DNA of 64,000 bases from JACPFJ01 sp036504875. Its GTDB lineage: Bacteria > Desulfobacterota > Desulfuromonadia > Geobacterales > Pseudopelobacteraceae. The notes below the pieces were generated by a model that saw only the letters and a list, made by a program, of their open reading frames with translations, was not told where the DNA came from and searched no databases. The stretch is taken from contig DASXUK010000053.1 in NCBI GenBank assembly GCA_036504875.1, positions 124,001 through 188,000 of the forward strand. The letters run 5' to 3'. How positions within the stretch are numbered: position 1 is the first letter of the stretch; every line of letters begins with the position of its first letter. This document shows positions 43,529-54,600 of this stretch, in pieces. The position numbers and the translations under genes were made by a program.

Positions 43529-45559
43529 ATGAGCATTCAGAAAAAATTTCCCAGCAAAGCAGATGTTATCTCCCGCACTCCTGATCCTGCAGTGCGTGAG
43601 CTGCTTGTTCACCTGGAGCAAGCTGGTATCGATACCGCCTTTGATCGGTTTGATGCCCAGAAACCCCATTGCGGTTTCGGGTTGCAAGGCACCTGCTGCA
43701 AGAACTGCCACATCGGCCCGTGCCGGATTACTCCCAAGAGCCCCAAAGGGGTCTGCGGCGCCGATGCCCATCTGATTGTTGCTCGCAACATCCTGCGCTG
43801 GACTGCAGCCGGGGCTGCCGCCCATGGTGCCCGGGGACGGGAGGTAATGCTGGCCCTCAAGGGGGCGGCGGACGATACCCTTGACCTGCCGATTCTCGGG
43901 CCGGAGAAAGTAAGCGCCACCGCCAAGGCCTTCGGTATCTTTGCAGAGGAAAAATCGATCAAGGAAATGGCCGGCGAAATCGCTCTGATCCTGCTGGACG
44001 ACCTCTGCCGCACCCTGCCGGGACCGCACCGGACCCTGGAGGCCATGGCGCCGCCGGAACGGATTCAGGTCTGGAAGGAGCTGGACATTCTGCCGATCGG
44101 TGCCTATCACGAGGTGTTCGAGGCGTTGCACCGCACCACCACCGGCACTGACGGCGACTGGGAGAACGTGGTCCGTCAGATGCTCCGCTGCGGTCTCGCC
44201 TTTGCCTGGAGCAGCGTGGTCGGGTCGGCTATCGCTATGGATTGCCTCTACGGCCTTCCCAAGCGGAGCCGGATCAGCACGAATCTCGGGTCCATCAGCG
44301 AGGACACGGTAAACATCGCTGTGCATGGCCACTCACCAGTGCTGGTGGCTGCCATCGTCAAGGCCAGCCGGCGTAGTGACCTGATTGATACGGCAAAGGG
44401 AGTCGGTGCTTCAACGATAAGACTCTACGGCATCTGCTGCTCTGGCCATTCGGCCCTGGCCAAGTTCGGCGACATAACACCGCTGACCAATGCCATGGGG
44501 GCGGAACTGGCCCTGGCCACTGGTGCCCTGGACCTCTGGGTGGCCGATGTGCAGGATGTCTTCCCCGGCATCATGGACGTGGCAGCTTGCTTCCACACCA
44601 GGGTAGTGACCACCAGCGATTCGGCCCGGCTTCCCGGCGCCGAACATATCGCCTTTGACCATCACCACAGCAATCTGGATCAGGCGGACCAACTGGCCGA
44701 ACGGATTGTGCGGCGCGGCATCCAGGCCTATGGCGAACGCCAAAGCGGTAAGGTGTTTATACCCAAGGCCCGCATGGAGGCAGAGGTCGGCTTTTCAGTG
44801 GAAAACATCCTGGCCTCCTTCAGCGGCGCCGACGTTTTACTGGAGCACTTGAAGAGCGGCCGGATCCGAGGGGTGGTGAACCTGGTGGGGTGCAACAATC
44901 CCAAGGTGGTCTTCGAGGAGGCGGTGGTCAAGGTGGCTGACGAACTGATCGCCCACGATGTGCTCCCGCTTACCAACGGTTGCGCCGCCTATGCTCTGCT
45001 GAAGCTCGGCTTCTGCCTGCCGGAAGGTCTTGCCGCTGCCGGACCAGGGTTGAACGAGGCTTTGACACCCCATCAACTGCCGCCGGTCTGGCATATGGGC
45101 GAATGCCTGGATAATGCCCGGGCATCGGCCTTTTTCCGGGCCATCGCCAATGCCTCGGGAGAGCCGCTCAAACGTCTGCCACTGGCCTTTTCCAGCCCCG
45201 AGTGGTCCAACGAAAAGGGGCTTGGCGCAGCCATGGGGTTCCGACTTCTGGGGCTCAACTCCTATCACTGCATTGCCCCGCCGGTGGCCGGCTCGGACAA
45301 GGTCTCCAAATTCTTCTACGAGGATACCCTGGAGCTGCTCGGGGCGGTCATGATGGTCGATCCGGACCCGGTAGCCCTGGCCAGAAGGATCATTGCCGAT
45401 TTTGACGAACGGCGGGCCGCCATCGGCTGGCAAGCAAGTGCCGCACCGACTACAAAACGGCTATCAGCACTTCAGAAAGAAGAAGAACATGTCCATGCCC
45501 ACCGGCACGGCCATTCGCATAACCATCACCACGACACGGAGGAACATACCCATGAATAA
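43529..45559 (+). CDS. cooS: Divergent anaerobic CO dehydrogenase catalytic subunit with His-rich tail
   Basis: ATG 43529 (GTGGAG upstream) gives 676 residues. The N-terminal cysteines HCGFGLQGTCCKNCHIGPCRI (clusters D and B) match CooS. For the C-cluster, His266/268, Cys304, Cys455, Cys485 and Cys526 are present, but the residue aligned with Cys333 of the Carboxydothermus enzyme (VDVQC) is Asp343 (VADVQD). The C-terminus adds a His-rich tail (VHAHRHGHSHNHHH), suggestive of nickel binding as in CooJ. The next gene starts inside its last codons. No CooF or CooC gene is near. CO oxidation is therefore possible but not assured; the C-cluster may be altered. Confidence 0.9.
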   Translation: MSIQKKFPSKADVISRTPDPAVRELLVHLEQAGIDTAFDRFDAQKPHCGFGLQGTCCKNCHIGPCRITPKSPKGVCGADAHLIVARNILRWTAAGAAAHGARGREVMLALKGAADDTLDLPILGPEKVSATAKAFGIFAEEKSIKEMAGEIALILLDDLCRTLPGPHRTLEAMAPPERIQVWKELDILPIGAYHEVFEALHRTTTGTDGDWENVVRQMLRCGLAFAWSSVVGSAIAMDCLYGLPKRSRISTNLGSISEDTVNIAVHGHSPVLVAAIVKASRRSDLIDTAKGVGASTIRLYGICCSGHSALAKFGDITPLTNAMGAELALATGALDLWVADVQDVFPGIMDVAACFHTRVVTTSDSARLPGAEHIAFDHHHSNLDQADQLAERIVRRGIQAYGERQSGKVFIPKARMEAEVGFSVENILASFSGADVLLEHLKSGRIRGVVNLVGCNNPKVVFEEAVVKVADELIAHDVLPLTNGCAAYALLKLGFCLPEGLAAAGPGLNEALTPHQLPPVWHMGECLDNARASAFFRAIANASGEPLKRLPLAFSSPEWSNEKGLGAAMGFRLLGLNSYHCIAPPVAGSDKVSKFFYEDTLELLGAVMMVDPDPVALARRIIADFDERRAAIGWQASAAPTTKRLSALQKEEEHVHAHRHGHSHNHHHDTEEHTHE

Positions 45560-46526
45560 AGCTCACCTGCAACAAACCCGAACCATTTTGGCTGTGCTGC
45601 TGCTAGCACTGCTGCTGCCGTTCGGCAAAACCTGGGCGGCAGCGCTACCGACCTTCAAAATAGGTTATCTGCCCATTACCCATTCACTTGCCGTGGTGGT
45701 GGCGGACAAACTCAGCGCCGATAAATATAAGCAGTTGAAGCCGGAACTGGTAAAGTTCAGCTCCTGGCCGGAACTGCTGGATGCCTACAACTCCGGTAAA
45801 ATACAGGCTGCATCGGAACTGCTGGTGCTGGCCCTGGCCGGCGCCGAGCGGGGAGTCCCTGAATCGGTGGTAGCCTTGAGTCATCGCCACGGCGATATTC
45901 TGACTGTGGCTAAGGACATCAATTCCGTACGGGATCTGAAGGGAAAACGGGTGGCAATTCCTCACCGGATGTCAGTACATAACATCCTGCTGTCCCAGGC
46001 CCTGAAAAAGGAGCATCTGACGCTCAAGGATGTGGAGTGGGTCGAGTTACCTCCGCCTGATATGCCGGCAGCCCTGGCGCGTGGAGACATCAAGGGTTTC
46101 ATTGTGGCGGAACCGTTCGGCACCAAGGCGATTCAAGCCGGTTTTGGCAAAAAATTACTCAATGCCAAGGACATCTGGCCTGACTACATCTGCTGCGGCC
46201 TGGTCATGAATCCGGCCTTCAAGAAGCAGTTTCCGGCGGCAGCAAAGGAATACGTGGATAGCTTTACCGCTGCCGGCCGGTTCATTGACACGAACCGGAA
46301 AGAAGCGATCAAGATCGCTCGCCAGTACATGAACATCGACGAAAAAGTGTTAGAGCAGTCCCTGGGTCTTGACGTTACATATGGCGACCTCCGGATCAAG
46401 CGTGGCGAAGTGGAGCAGCTGCAGAAATACGCCCTGGAATTGAACCTACTCAAGAAACCGGTCAATCTGGACAGCATCCTTGATCTCTCCCTGGTGGCCG
46501 CGCCGGCCAAGAAAGGGAAAAAGTAA
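45552..46526 (+). CDS. ABC transporter substrate-binding protein (NMT1/SsuA-like)
   Basis: The 324-residue protein has a signal peptide (cleavage near TWAA) and a two-lobe NMT1/THI5/SsuA-type fold: FKIGYLPITHSLAVVVADKL at the start and DLKGKRVAIP in the hinge region. Its ligand is not clear; relatives bind sulfonates, nitrate, thiamine precursors or, in some nickel-linked clusters, unknown compounds. ATG 45552 overlaps the end of cooS by eight bases, so it is translated with the CO dehydrogenase. The import target may therefore serve that enzyme (for example a cofactor), which is inference. Confidence 0.9.
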   Translation: MNKAHLQQTRTILAVLLLALLLPFGKTWAAALPTFKIGYLPITHSLAVVVADKLSADKYKQLKPELVKFSSWPELLDAYNSGKIQAASELLVLALAGAERGVPESVVALSHRHGDILTVAKDINSVRDLKGKRVAIPHRMSVHNILLSQALKKEHLTLKDVEWVELPPPDMPAALARGDIKGFIVAEPFGTKAIQAGFGKKLLNAKDIWPDYICCGLVMNPAFKKQFPAAAKEYVDSFTAAGRFIDTNRKEAIKIARQYMNIDEKVLEQSLGLDVTYGDLRIKRGEVEQLQKYALELNLLKKPVNLDSILDLSLVAAPAKKGKK

Positions 46527-47284
46527 TGCGAAGATTCACCTCCATCCTCCTGCCAACCCTCACCTTCCTGGTGCTGCTGGGGATCTGGCAGGGGGTGGCC
46601 CGACTACAAATCTACCCGGAGCACCTCTTTCCCTCCCCATTATCGGTTGCACTCGGCATGGTGGAGCTGTTCCGAAGCGGTGAGCTCTGGCAGTACGTCT
46701 GGGTCAGCCTACTCCGCTTCGGAGCCGGCTACGGTGCAGCCGCGCTTCTGGCGCTGCCGCTCGGGCTGCTGTTCGGGCGCTGCCTGGTGCTTTGGAGCGC
46801 CTTTGATCCGCTGGTGCAGATCTTGCGACCTGTTTCGCCAATTGCCTGGTTCCCGCTGATAAGCCTCTGGTTCGGCATCGGCAATCTGCCGGCAATAGTG
46901 ATCATATTTCTGGCCGCCTTCTATCCGATCCTGCTTTCGACGGTGGCGGCTGTTCGCAACGTGCCACCGCTCTACCTCAAGGTGGCCAACAACTTCGGGG
47001 CTTCCCGGACCAAGATTTTCCGGGATGTAATCATACCGGCGGCATTTCCGCAGATAACCGTGGGCATGCATATCGCCATCGGGTCGGCCTGGGTCTTCCT
47101 GGTTGCCGGTGAGATGCTGGGGGTCCGCTCCGGTCTTGGTTACCTGATCATCGACAGCCGCAACAACCTGCGTACTGATCTGGTCATTGTCGGTATTATC
47201 CTGATCGGCCTGTCGGGTCTGATTATCGATCGCATCATGGGGATTGCCGAAGGTTGGGTAAAACGTCAGTGGGGTGCCGCATGA
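46526..47284 (+). CDS. ABC transporter permease (SsuC/TauC-like)
   Basis: The 252-residue protein has six membrane helices and the permease loop near residues 158-175 (KVANNFGASRTKIFRDVIIP) that contacts the ATPase. It belongs to the SsuC/TauC/NrtB group. The start overlaps the preceding stop (TAATG), and the end overlaps the ATPase start by four bases. Confidence 0.93.
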   Translation: MRRFTSILLPTLTFLVLLGIWQGVARLQIYPEHLFPSPLSVALGMVELFRSGELWQYVWVSLLRFGAGYGAAALLALPLGLLFGRCLVLWSAFDPLVQILRPVSPIAWFPLISLWFGIGNLPAIVIIFLAAFYPILLSTVAAVRNVPPLYLKVANNFGASRTKIFRDVIIPAAFPQITVGMHIAIGSAWVFLVAGEMLGVRSGLGYLIIDSRNNLRTDLVIVGIILIGLSGLIIDRIMGIAEGWVKRQWGAA

Positions 47285-48081
47285 CAGCACCGCATTCGAC
47301 CAAGATATCGCTTCAGAGCGTCGAGAAGCGCTTCACAACAGCCCAGGGTAATGAGCAGGTTGCATTGAGTTCTGTCGATCTGGAGATACAGGCTGGGGAG
47401 TTTGTCTGCCTGGTCGGCCCCAGCGGCTGTGGCAAAACCACCCTTATCAACCTCATGGCAGGCTTTGAAAAACCTTCGGGCGGTACAATCACCATCGACG
47501 GCAAGCCGGTTACCGGTCCTGACCCTGACCATATCATGATCTTTCAGGATTATGGCCTCTATCCGTGGCGCACCGTCCTTGGGAATGTCCTGTTTGGCCT
47601 GCAGGCCAGGGGGGTATCGGCTGGCGAAGCACGAGCCAGGGCGTTGGCGACCCTGGAACTGGTGGGGCTGCGCCAAGCTGCAGAAAAGCATCCTCATGAA
47701 CTTTCCGGCGGCATGAAACAGCGGGTCGCCATTGCCCGTGCCCTGGCAGTGGAACCGAGCGTGCTTTTCATGGATGAGCCGTTCGCGGCACTGGATGCCT
47801 TTTCCCGGCTGCACCTGCAGGATGAACTGCTGCGCCTCTGGCAGGAGAAGCGCCCGACCGTGATTTTTGTTACCCATGATCTGGATGAGGCCATTGCACT
47901 TGGACAGCGTGTAGTACTGATGGCCCCGGCGCCCGGTCGGATCAAGCGTATAATGGAAATCAGCCTGCCGCACCCGAGGGAGCGTACCCGTGACGACTTT
48001 GCGAGTTTTCGCCGTGAGCTCTTCAGAGAATTCCACCTGGTGCATCAACTGGCCTTGCAGGAAGCCGAATACTCGATCTAG
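47281..48081 (+). CDS. ABC transporter ATPase (SsuB/TauB-like)
   Basis: From ATG 47281 the protein has 266 residues with Walker A GPSGCGKT, Q-loop FQDYGLYPW, signature LSGGMKQRVAIARA, Walker B LFMDEPFAALD and the H-loop VTHDLDEA. These are the marks of the nitrate/sulfonate/taurine importer subgroup. It closes the cooS-importer operon and is followed by two hairpins. Confidence 0.94.
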   Translation: MTAPHSTKISLQSVEKRFTTAQGNEQVALSSVDLEIQAGEFVCLVGPSGCGKTTLINLMAGFEKPSGGTITIDGKPVTGPDPDHIMIFQDYGLYPWRTVLGNVLFGLQARGVSAGEARARALATLELVGLRQAAEKHPHELSGGMKQRVAIARALAVEPSVLFMDEPFAALDAFSRLHLQDELLRLWQEKRPTVIFVTHDLDEAIALGQRVVLMAPAPGRIKRIMEISLPHPRERTRDDFASFRRELFREFHLVHQLALQEAEYSI

Positions 48082-48082
48082 G

Positions 48083-48112
48083 GAGACGGGAGCTTGTAGC
48101 CTCCCGTCTCTT
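48083..48112 (+). terminator. Hairpin directly after the importer ATPase gene
   Basis: GAGACGGGAG pairs perfectly with CTCCCGTCTC around an 8-base loop, followed only by TT. Confidence 0.65.
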
Positions 48113-48202
48113 GGCGGAGGTGTCAGGATCAAATCGTAAGGGACCCAGTCGAGAAACGGCAGAACAAGTTCTAAGTTCGTTCACGATGGGGAGCCAAATT
48201 CA

Positions 48203-48244
48203 CAATGACCGTTTCTCTCACGAGAAAACGGTCATTTTTTTTAT
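48203..48244 (+). terminator. Strong Rho-independent terminator
   Basis: AATGACCGTTT and AAACGGTCATT form the stem, extended by CTC/GAG, followed by eight T residues. It probably ends the cooS-importer transcript after the weaker first hairpin. Confidence 0.85.
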
Positions 48245-48652
48245 TTGAAACTTTGGCGATTATTAGTGCGTTGCTTGCCATTCTTCCAGAACGAATTTCG
48301 AGTCAAAATTTTCAGATAAGGCCCTATCTCGGAACACTGCTGAGATTGTATGTGCTCCCGGTATACCCTCTTGTCAACGTACATCTGCACAACAAAAGGG
48401 TTTTTCACCCCTTGCTTGATTTTAATATACCTATCTATAAACTTGAGAACAGCGTACAGTCACCAAACTGACCTATCACCCGAAATCATTTCTCCAGTCA
48501 TTTAAACCCCCTCTGTATTCCGGTCATCTCCATCCACCTCGGTAGTCAAATCCTCTGGAACCTCCGTACAGTTCCTTTCTGATCCCTCCGTCATGTGAAA
48601 TTCTTCATCCTGGCTGGACGCTCAGACTACGCAGTCAAGTAAAGGACACATA
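48245..48652. other. Gene-poor gap before the glucan synthase
   Basis: No convincing gene is seen. On the - strand an open frame of about 71 codons (48456 to 48241) without a start codon reads as an ordinary basic protein piece and could be a decayed gene, but no family is recognised. The 3' half is C-rich and may carry the leader of the glucan synthase gene, with AAAGGA at 48641-48646. Confidence 0.4.
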
Positions 48653-51600
48653 GTGGGCATTGGCACTCTAATCGGTTATTTTGCAAAACGAGATGAAGCC
48701 CGGAGAGCGCTCCGTGAACTGGCACGACAAGGCTTTCGCCGCATTGCCCTGGTGCATAGGAGGCTGGACGGTAGAGTCCATACCACAGATCCATTCCTCT
48801 GGCGCCGTGCTCGGGGGGTAGTCCTGGCTGCCTGCCTGTTCGGAGCAGTTGGCGGAATCGTCGCGCTTCTGCTGAAGCTGCTTCCAGTCCGGGTGATTTC
48901 CACCCCCCTGACGTTGATCCTTGCGTGTGCCGCAATCGGCGCATTGGTGGGTTTCTTGAGGCTACGACGCTCCAAATATGGGGTCCAGCCGGGGGTCATG
49001 CGTGATCATGCCCGCTGGCTCATTTCCGGGGAATCGGTTTTAATTCTCCAGGCGCCGGTCGGATCTTTACAGCGCCCGGTGGCCCTGCTGCGGGAAAGCA
49101 GCGATATCCCTCCGGCGCTGTTCGTGATGCATCCCAAGCGAGAGCGGCGGGCAGAGGCGCGGGGTCCCGCGGTAAAGCTCTCCCCGACACAGATTCAGGA
49201 ACATGCCCAGCGGCATGCCAGAGAGCAGCAGGTTGACCCCAATCCGCCGCGTACTGCCGAGCTGCTCAAGCGTCTCAAGCAGTCCCGTTACTGGGTCCGA
49301 CAGGTCTGTGCTGATCTCACCGCCGCGAGCCGCCTGGAACAGAATGCCACGCCAGCTGCAGATTGGATCCTGGATAACGAGTACATCCTGGAAGGCAATG
49401 CGCGTGATGTCTTGCTGAACCTTCCCCGACGCTATTACAAACAGTTGCCAACCCTGGCCTCTGCTCCCCACCGGGGGCTGCCATGCATCTACGGTCTGGC
49501 CAAGGATCTTGTTTCCCATACGGAATTGCGCCTGGACCGGGAGAATATCCTGGCGTTCATCGAAGCCCACCAAACGGTGCGCAGGCTGACCATCGGCGAA
49601 CTGTGGGCCATCCCCCAGATGCTGCGCATCGCTCTGATCGAAAGCATCCAGAGTCTGGCCGTCACCGCCCTGGCCGATCTGCGCGAACGTCAGTTGGCCG
49701 ATTTTTGGGCCAATCGATTGATCGCCGCCAATCGCCGCGATTCCAACCAACTCTTCGCGCTGCTGGCAGAACTTGCTAAAGCAGAGCCTGGTCCCAGCCC
49801 GTATTTCGGCAGCCAGCTTGTCGGCCTGCTCTATGACGAGGCCGCGGCGTTGTCGCCGGTCCAGAGCTGGCTTGAACGCACCCTCAAAACCCCTCTGCAC
49901 GAGATTACTCTGCGTGAGCAGAACCGGCAGACCAGGGAGCAGTTGTCCTGCGGCAATGCCTTTACCAGTCTGCGCCAGCTTGCCCTGCTGGATTGGCGGG
50001 AGATCTTCGAAAAGCTCAGCCGGGTTGAGCAGACGCTACGCCGCGATCCAGCCGGGGTCTATGCCGGGATGGACTTCGCCACTCGGGACCGCTGTCGTCG
50101 GACGATTGAAGAACTCGCCCGCGCTGCCGCCCTACCTGAGGAACAGGTTGCGGAGCATGTTATCAGTTTGGCAGCGCAGGCCAAGCTTGAATCAAAAACC
50201 GATGAACTGCTCAGCCACGTTGGAACCTGGCTGGTCGGGGAGAGACGGGCTGAGCTGGCCCGGCTGCTGGTATGCCGTGAAACGCGTCGTTACCGCCGCC
50301 TGGAATGGATCTATCGCCATCACGCCGCTGTCTACGCTCTCGGTATCGGCGGTTTCACCGCACTGTTTCTTTCCCTGATCGCCCTGTTCTGCCCCTTTGG
50401 ACTATCACCTGCTATCTACCTTGGAGTGACGCTGCTCCTGCTAATTCCGGTCAGTCAACTGGCCATCGAGGTGGTCAATTACCTGATCACGCGCCTTCTG
50501 CCGCCGCGGCCGCTACCCAAGATGGATTTCGAGGAATCCGGAATCCCGGATGCCTTCCGCACCTTGGTAGTAGTGCCGATGATGCTGGTAAATGAGGAAA
50601 CGATCCGGGCCGAGGTGGAAAAGCTGGAGATCCGCTACCTGGCCAACAAGGAAGCCAACCTGCTCTTCAGCCTGTTCACCGACTACACTGATTCAGATGC
50701 GCTTTCGCGTGAAGACGACAGCCGGCTGCTCCAGATAGCTAGCGCCTGTTTGAAAGAGCTCAATCAACGTCATGGCAGCGAGCGTTTTTTCCTGTTCCAT
50801 CGCGAGCGCAGCTGGAGTGATTCCGAGCAGAAATTCATCGGTTGGGAACGCAAGCGGGGCAAGTTGGAGGAACTTAACCGCCTGATCGACGGCACGCGCC
50901 TCGAAACTGCACCACCCATAGTTTACGTGGGCGATGCGGATCATCTTGCCGACGTGCGCTTTATCATCACCCTGGACAGCGACACCCAATTGCCGCACAC
51001 CACGGCCCGCAGGATGGTCGAGACCCTGGCGCATCCCCTTAATCAGCCCCGCTTTGATGCGGCGGGTAACATTGTGGCCGGCTACACCATTATCCAACCG
51101 CGCGTAAGTCCGACCCTGCCGAGCACGAGCGTCTCGATCTTCAGCCGGCTTTTCAGCGATGCGATCGGTATCGACCCCTACACCCAGGCCGTATCTGATG
51201 TCTATCAGGATTTGAGCGGTGAAGGGTCATACCATGGCAAGGGGATTTACGATGTGCGCGCCTTTAGCCGCGTGCTCTCGGAGCGGTTCCCGGAAGAGTG
51301 GGTGCTTAGCCATGACCTGATCGAAGGGGCCCACGTCCGAGTGGGGTTGGCCAGCGATATAGAGCTTTACGATGAATTCCCGCAAGGCTACCAGAGTTAC
51401 AGCAGCCGGGCCCACCGCTGGATTCGCGGCGACTGGCAAATCGCCGGCTGGATTTTTCCAAGCGTCCCGCAGGCTGCAGGCGGTCGCGGTGCCAATCCGC
51501 TCTCCCTGCTCAACCGCTGGAAAATACTCGACAACCTGCGCCGCAGCCTGTTGCCCGCCACCAGCCTGAGCCTGCTGCTGGTCTGCTGGTTCATTTCCCC

Positions 51601-54600
51601 AAGCACCGGCGGGATTGCCAGCCTGATGGTCGGCATGCAACTGCTTTTTCACCCCTTGGCGCAGCCCTTCACCATGGCTACCACCCGCAAGGGGTTGAAG
51701 TACTTTTCGCCCTCCAAACTGGTACACGATCTGTTGCGGGCGACTGCCGACGCTGCGCTGCTGCCGCACCAAACAGCTGTGTCCCTGGATGCCATTGCCC
51801 GGGTCGGGTACCGTCGTATGATCTCCCGTCGCGACCTGCTGGAGTGGACGGCCCAGGCTACCCATTGGAGCGCCTCCCGTAGGCAACCGCTCTTTGTCGC
51901 CAGCCTGGCACTGGGGAGCATCTTCAGTGCCGTCATGGGCTGGGCGATCTGGAATATGATGCCGGCCAGTCTGCTGCAGGCTGCCCCCTGGCTCGCGGTT
52001 TGGTTTCTCTCGCCGCTGCTCGGTTGGCTCCTGAACCTGCGCCCGATTGAACAACAGCGGACCCAAGCGCTGCCGGAAAGCGACCGTCGTTTCCTCAGAC
52101 AGATTGCCCGGCGGACCTGGCGCTATTTTTCGTCCTTTGTCAGCGCCGACACATCCTGGTTGCCCCCTGATAACTATCAGGTCGCCCACCAAAACCGCCT
52201 GGCCATGCGCACCAGTCCGACCAACGTCGGTCTCTGGCTGACCAGTACCCTGGGAGCCCATGATTCCGGCTACCTGACCATTAACCAGGTTGTTCAAAAG
52301 CTGACCGACAGCATGGCAAGCATCGTCCGCCTGGAACGCTATCAAGGGCATCTCCTGAACTGGTACGATATCCAGACCCTGGCTCCGCTCGAACCGCGCT
52401 ACGTATCTACCGTTGACAGCGGCAACCTGCTGGGCGCCCTGTGGGCCCTGGAGCAAGGGCTGGACGAGCTGTTGCATGCCCCCCTCCTGGATGGCAAGGC
52501 CTTTTCCGGTCTGGCGGATACCGGGGAAATCCTGAAGGGGAGCGTAGCTTCCCAAGGCATTCTTGAATTTTATCACCATACCCTCAACCAACTCCTGGCT
52601 ACGTGGCATGTTCCGCCCTCCGGCATCGTCGATCTCCTTCGTCTGCAACGGCTGATGCAGGTCAATGTCAGGTCGGTCTGTGCTGCTGCAGCGGCTTCGC
52701 CGTGGGCGCAGGAGCTTGAACAACAGGTTGCTGACTGGGTTCATAACAGTGACAGCTATCTCTCGTGGATCGAGATCCTGGCTGAAAAAACCGAGCAGGA
52801 GCTGGCTCTGTTGGGGCCGGAGGCCGTGCTCGCCATTCGCCAGGACCTGTTGCAGGCACCATCGCTCTTTTCTCTTGCCCATGGCGTGATTCAATCGATC
52901 CAGATCCTCAAAGCGATTCGGGAGGAGTCTCTTCAGGCCGTTTCACCGCTCGCCCCATGGCTCGATCGGCTCATGGAGGCGTTTGGCACCAGCCAGTGGC
53001 TGGCCGGAGAAACTCTGGGGAGGCTTAAGCGGTTGATCATTAGCGTCCGCGAGCTGTCGGACGGGATGAACATGCGCTTTCTGTATGATTCCAAGCGCAA
53101 GCTGTTCGCCATCGGCTACAACGTCAGCACCGATCGTCTGGATCTCTCCAGTTACGATCTCCTGGCCAGTGAGGCGCGGCTCGGCAGTTTCGTCGCCATT
53201 GCCCGAGGGGACGTTCCACTCGAACACTGGTTCTCCCTGGGGCGCCCTTACGCAGCCATCGGCCGGCAGCGGGTGTTGCTCAGCTGGACCGGGACAATGT
53301 TCGAGTATCTGATGCCGCTCCTGTTCCAGTGTTCCTACGGTAGCTCGCTTTTGGACAAGGCCGCCCGGGAGGCGGTGGCGGTCCAGATCGCCTATGGCCG
53401 CATGCGGCGTGTGCCGTGGGGGATTTCCGAGTCCGCTTTTGCCGATCTTGACCTGGACAAGACCTATCAGTACAAGGCCTTTGGTGTGCCGGTGCTCGGC
53501 TTGAAGCGCGGCCTGGAGGAACAGCTGGTTATTGCCCCTTATGCCACATTGCTGGCGCTGAACCTGGCGCCGAAAGAGACCGTGCAGAATCTGAAACAAC
53601 TGGCCGGGATGGGACTGTTGGGTGATTACGGTTACTACGAGGCCATGGATTTCAGCCGGCAAACGCGGCATAAGGCCCAGAATTCTTTCAAACGCGGTGT
53701 GATCATCGAGGCCTATATGGCCCATCACCAAGGCATGGCGTTTGTGGCGTTGACCAACTTTCTCCACGGTAACCCGTTCCCGCGCCGTTTTCATGGTGAC
53801 TCACGCGTACGTGCCTTTGAAGCCCTACTTCAGGAACGCATCCCGACCCTGCCGCCGTTGCACCTGGTTTCGACGCGGCCGAGCGAACCGGTGCTTACGG
53901 GCGTTGACCTGGTAGCGCCGGCAGGAAATACCTTTACCACCCCCCATACCACTACCCCCAAGACGCTCTTGCTCAGCAACGGGCGCTACGGTTTGATGAT
54001 CACCAACAGCGGTGGTGGCTACAGTCAGTGGGGTGGTCAGGAACTTACCCGCTGGCGGTCGGATCAGACCTGTGATAGTCAGGGAACCTTCTGTTACATC
54101 CATGAGGTTGATCCGGATCGTCTCTGGTCCAGCACGTATCACCCGGTCGGTGGGAAGGCTGAAGGATATTCGGTCGACCTCGCCCTTGACCGGGCCATAT
54201 TCCGCCGCGCCGATAACGGTGTTCACACCGAAACCGAGGTGATTGTCTCGCCGGAAGACGATGTGGAGGTGCGCCGCATTAGTTTGGTCAATCGCTCCAC
54301 CCGCACCTGCCGCCTCAACCTCACCAGCTATGTTGAACTCTCCATGGCGCCCCACAACGCAGACCGCCAGCACCCCGCCTTCAACAAGCTCTTCATCCAG
54401 ACCGAAGCGTTGCCAGAGCAGCAGGTTCTGCTCGCCTGCCGGCGACCGCGCAGCGACAACGAGCTGCCGCTGTATGTGGCCCATTGCCTGACGCTTGAGC
54501 ACTCAGGCGGTGATAACTCCCATAATTCCAATACCTCCCATAAAGAAGCATTTCAGTTCGAAACCGACCGGGGTCGCTTTATCGGCCGTGGCAGAACCTT

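Noticed and set aside
48205..48471. An 88-codon + strand frame starting in the terminator after the importer operon
   Set aside because: Its start codon lies inside the stem of a strong terminator hairpin and its product resembles no protein.
51227..52894. A 555-codon open frame on the - strand inside the glucan synthase gene
   Set aside because: It is a shadow frame of a GC-rich gene; the product is low-complexity Gln/Gly/Ala-rich with no domain, while the + strand protein matches known domains throughout.
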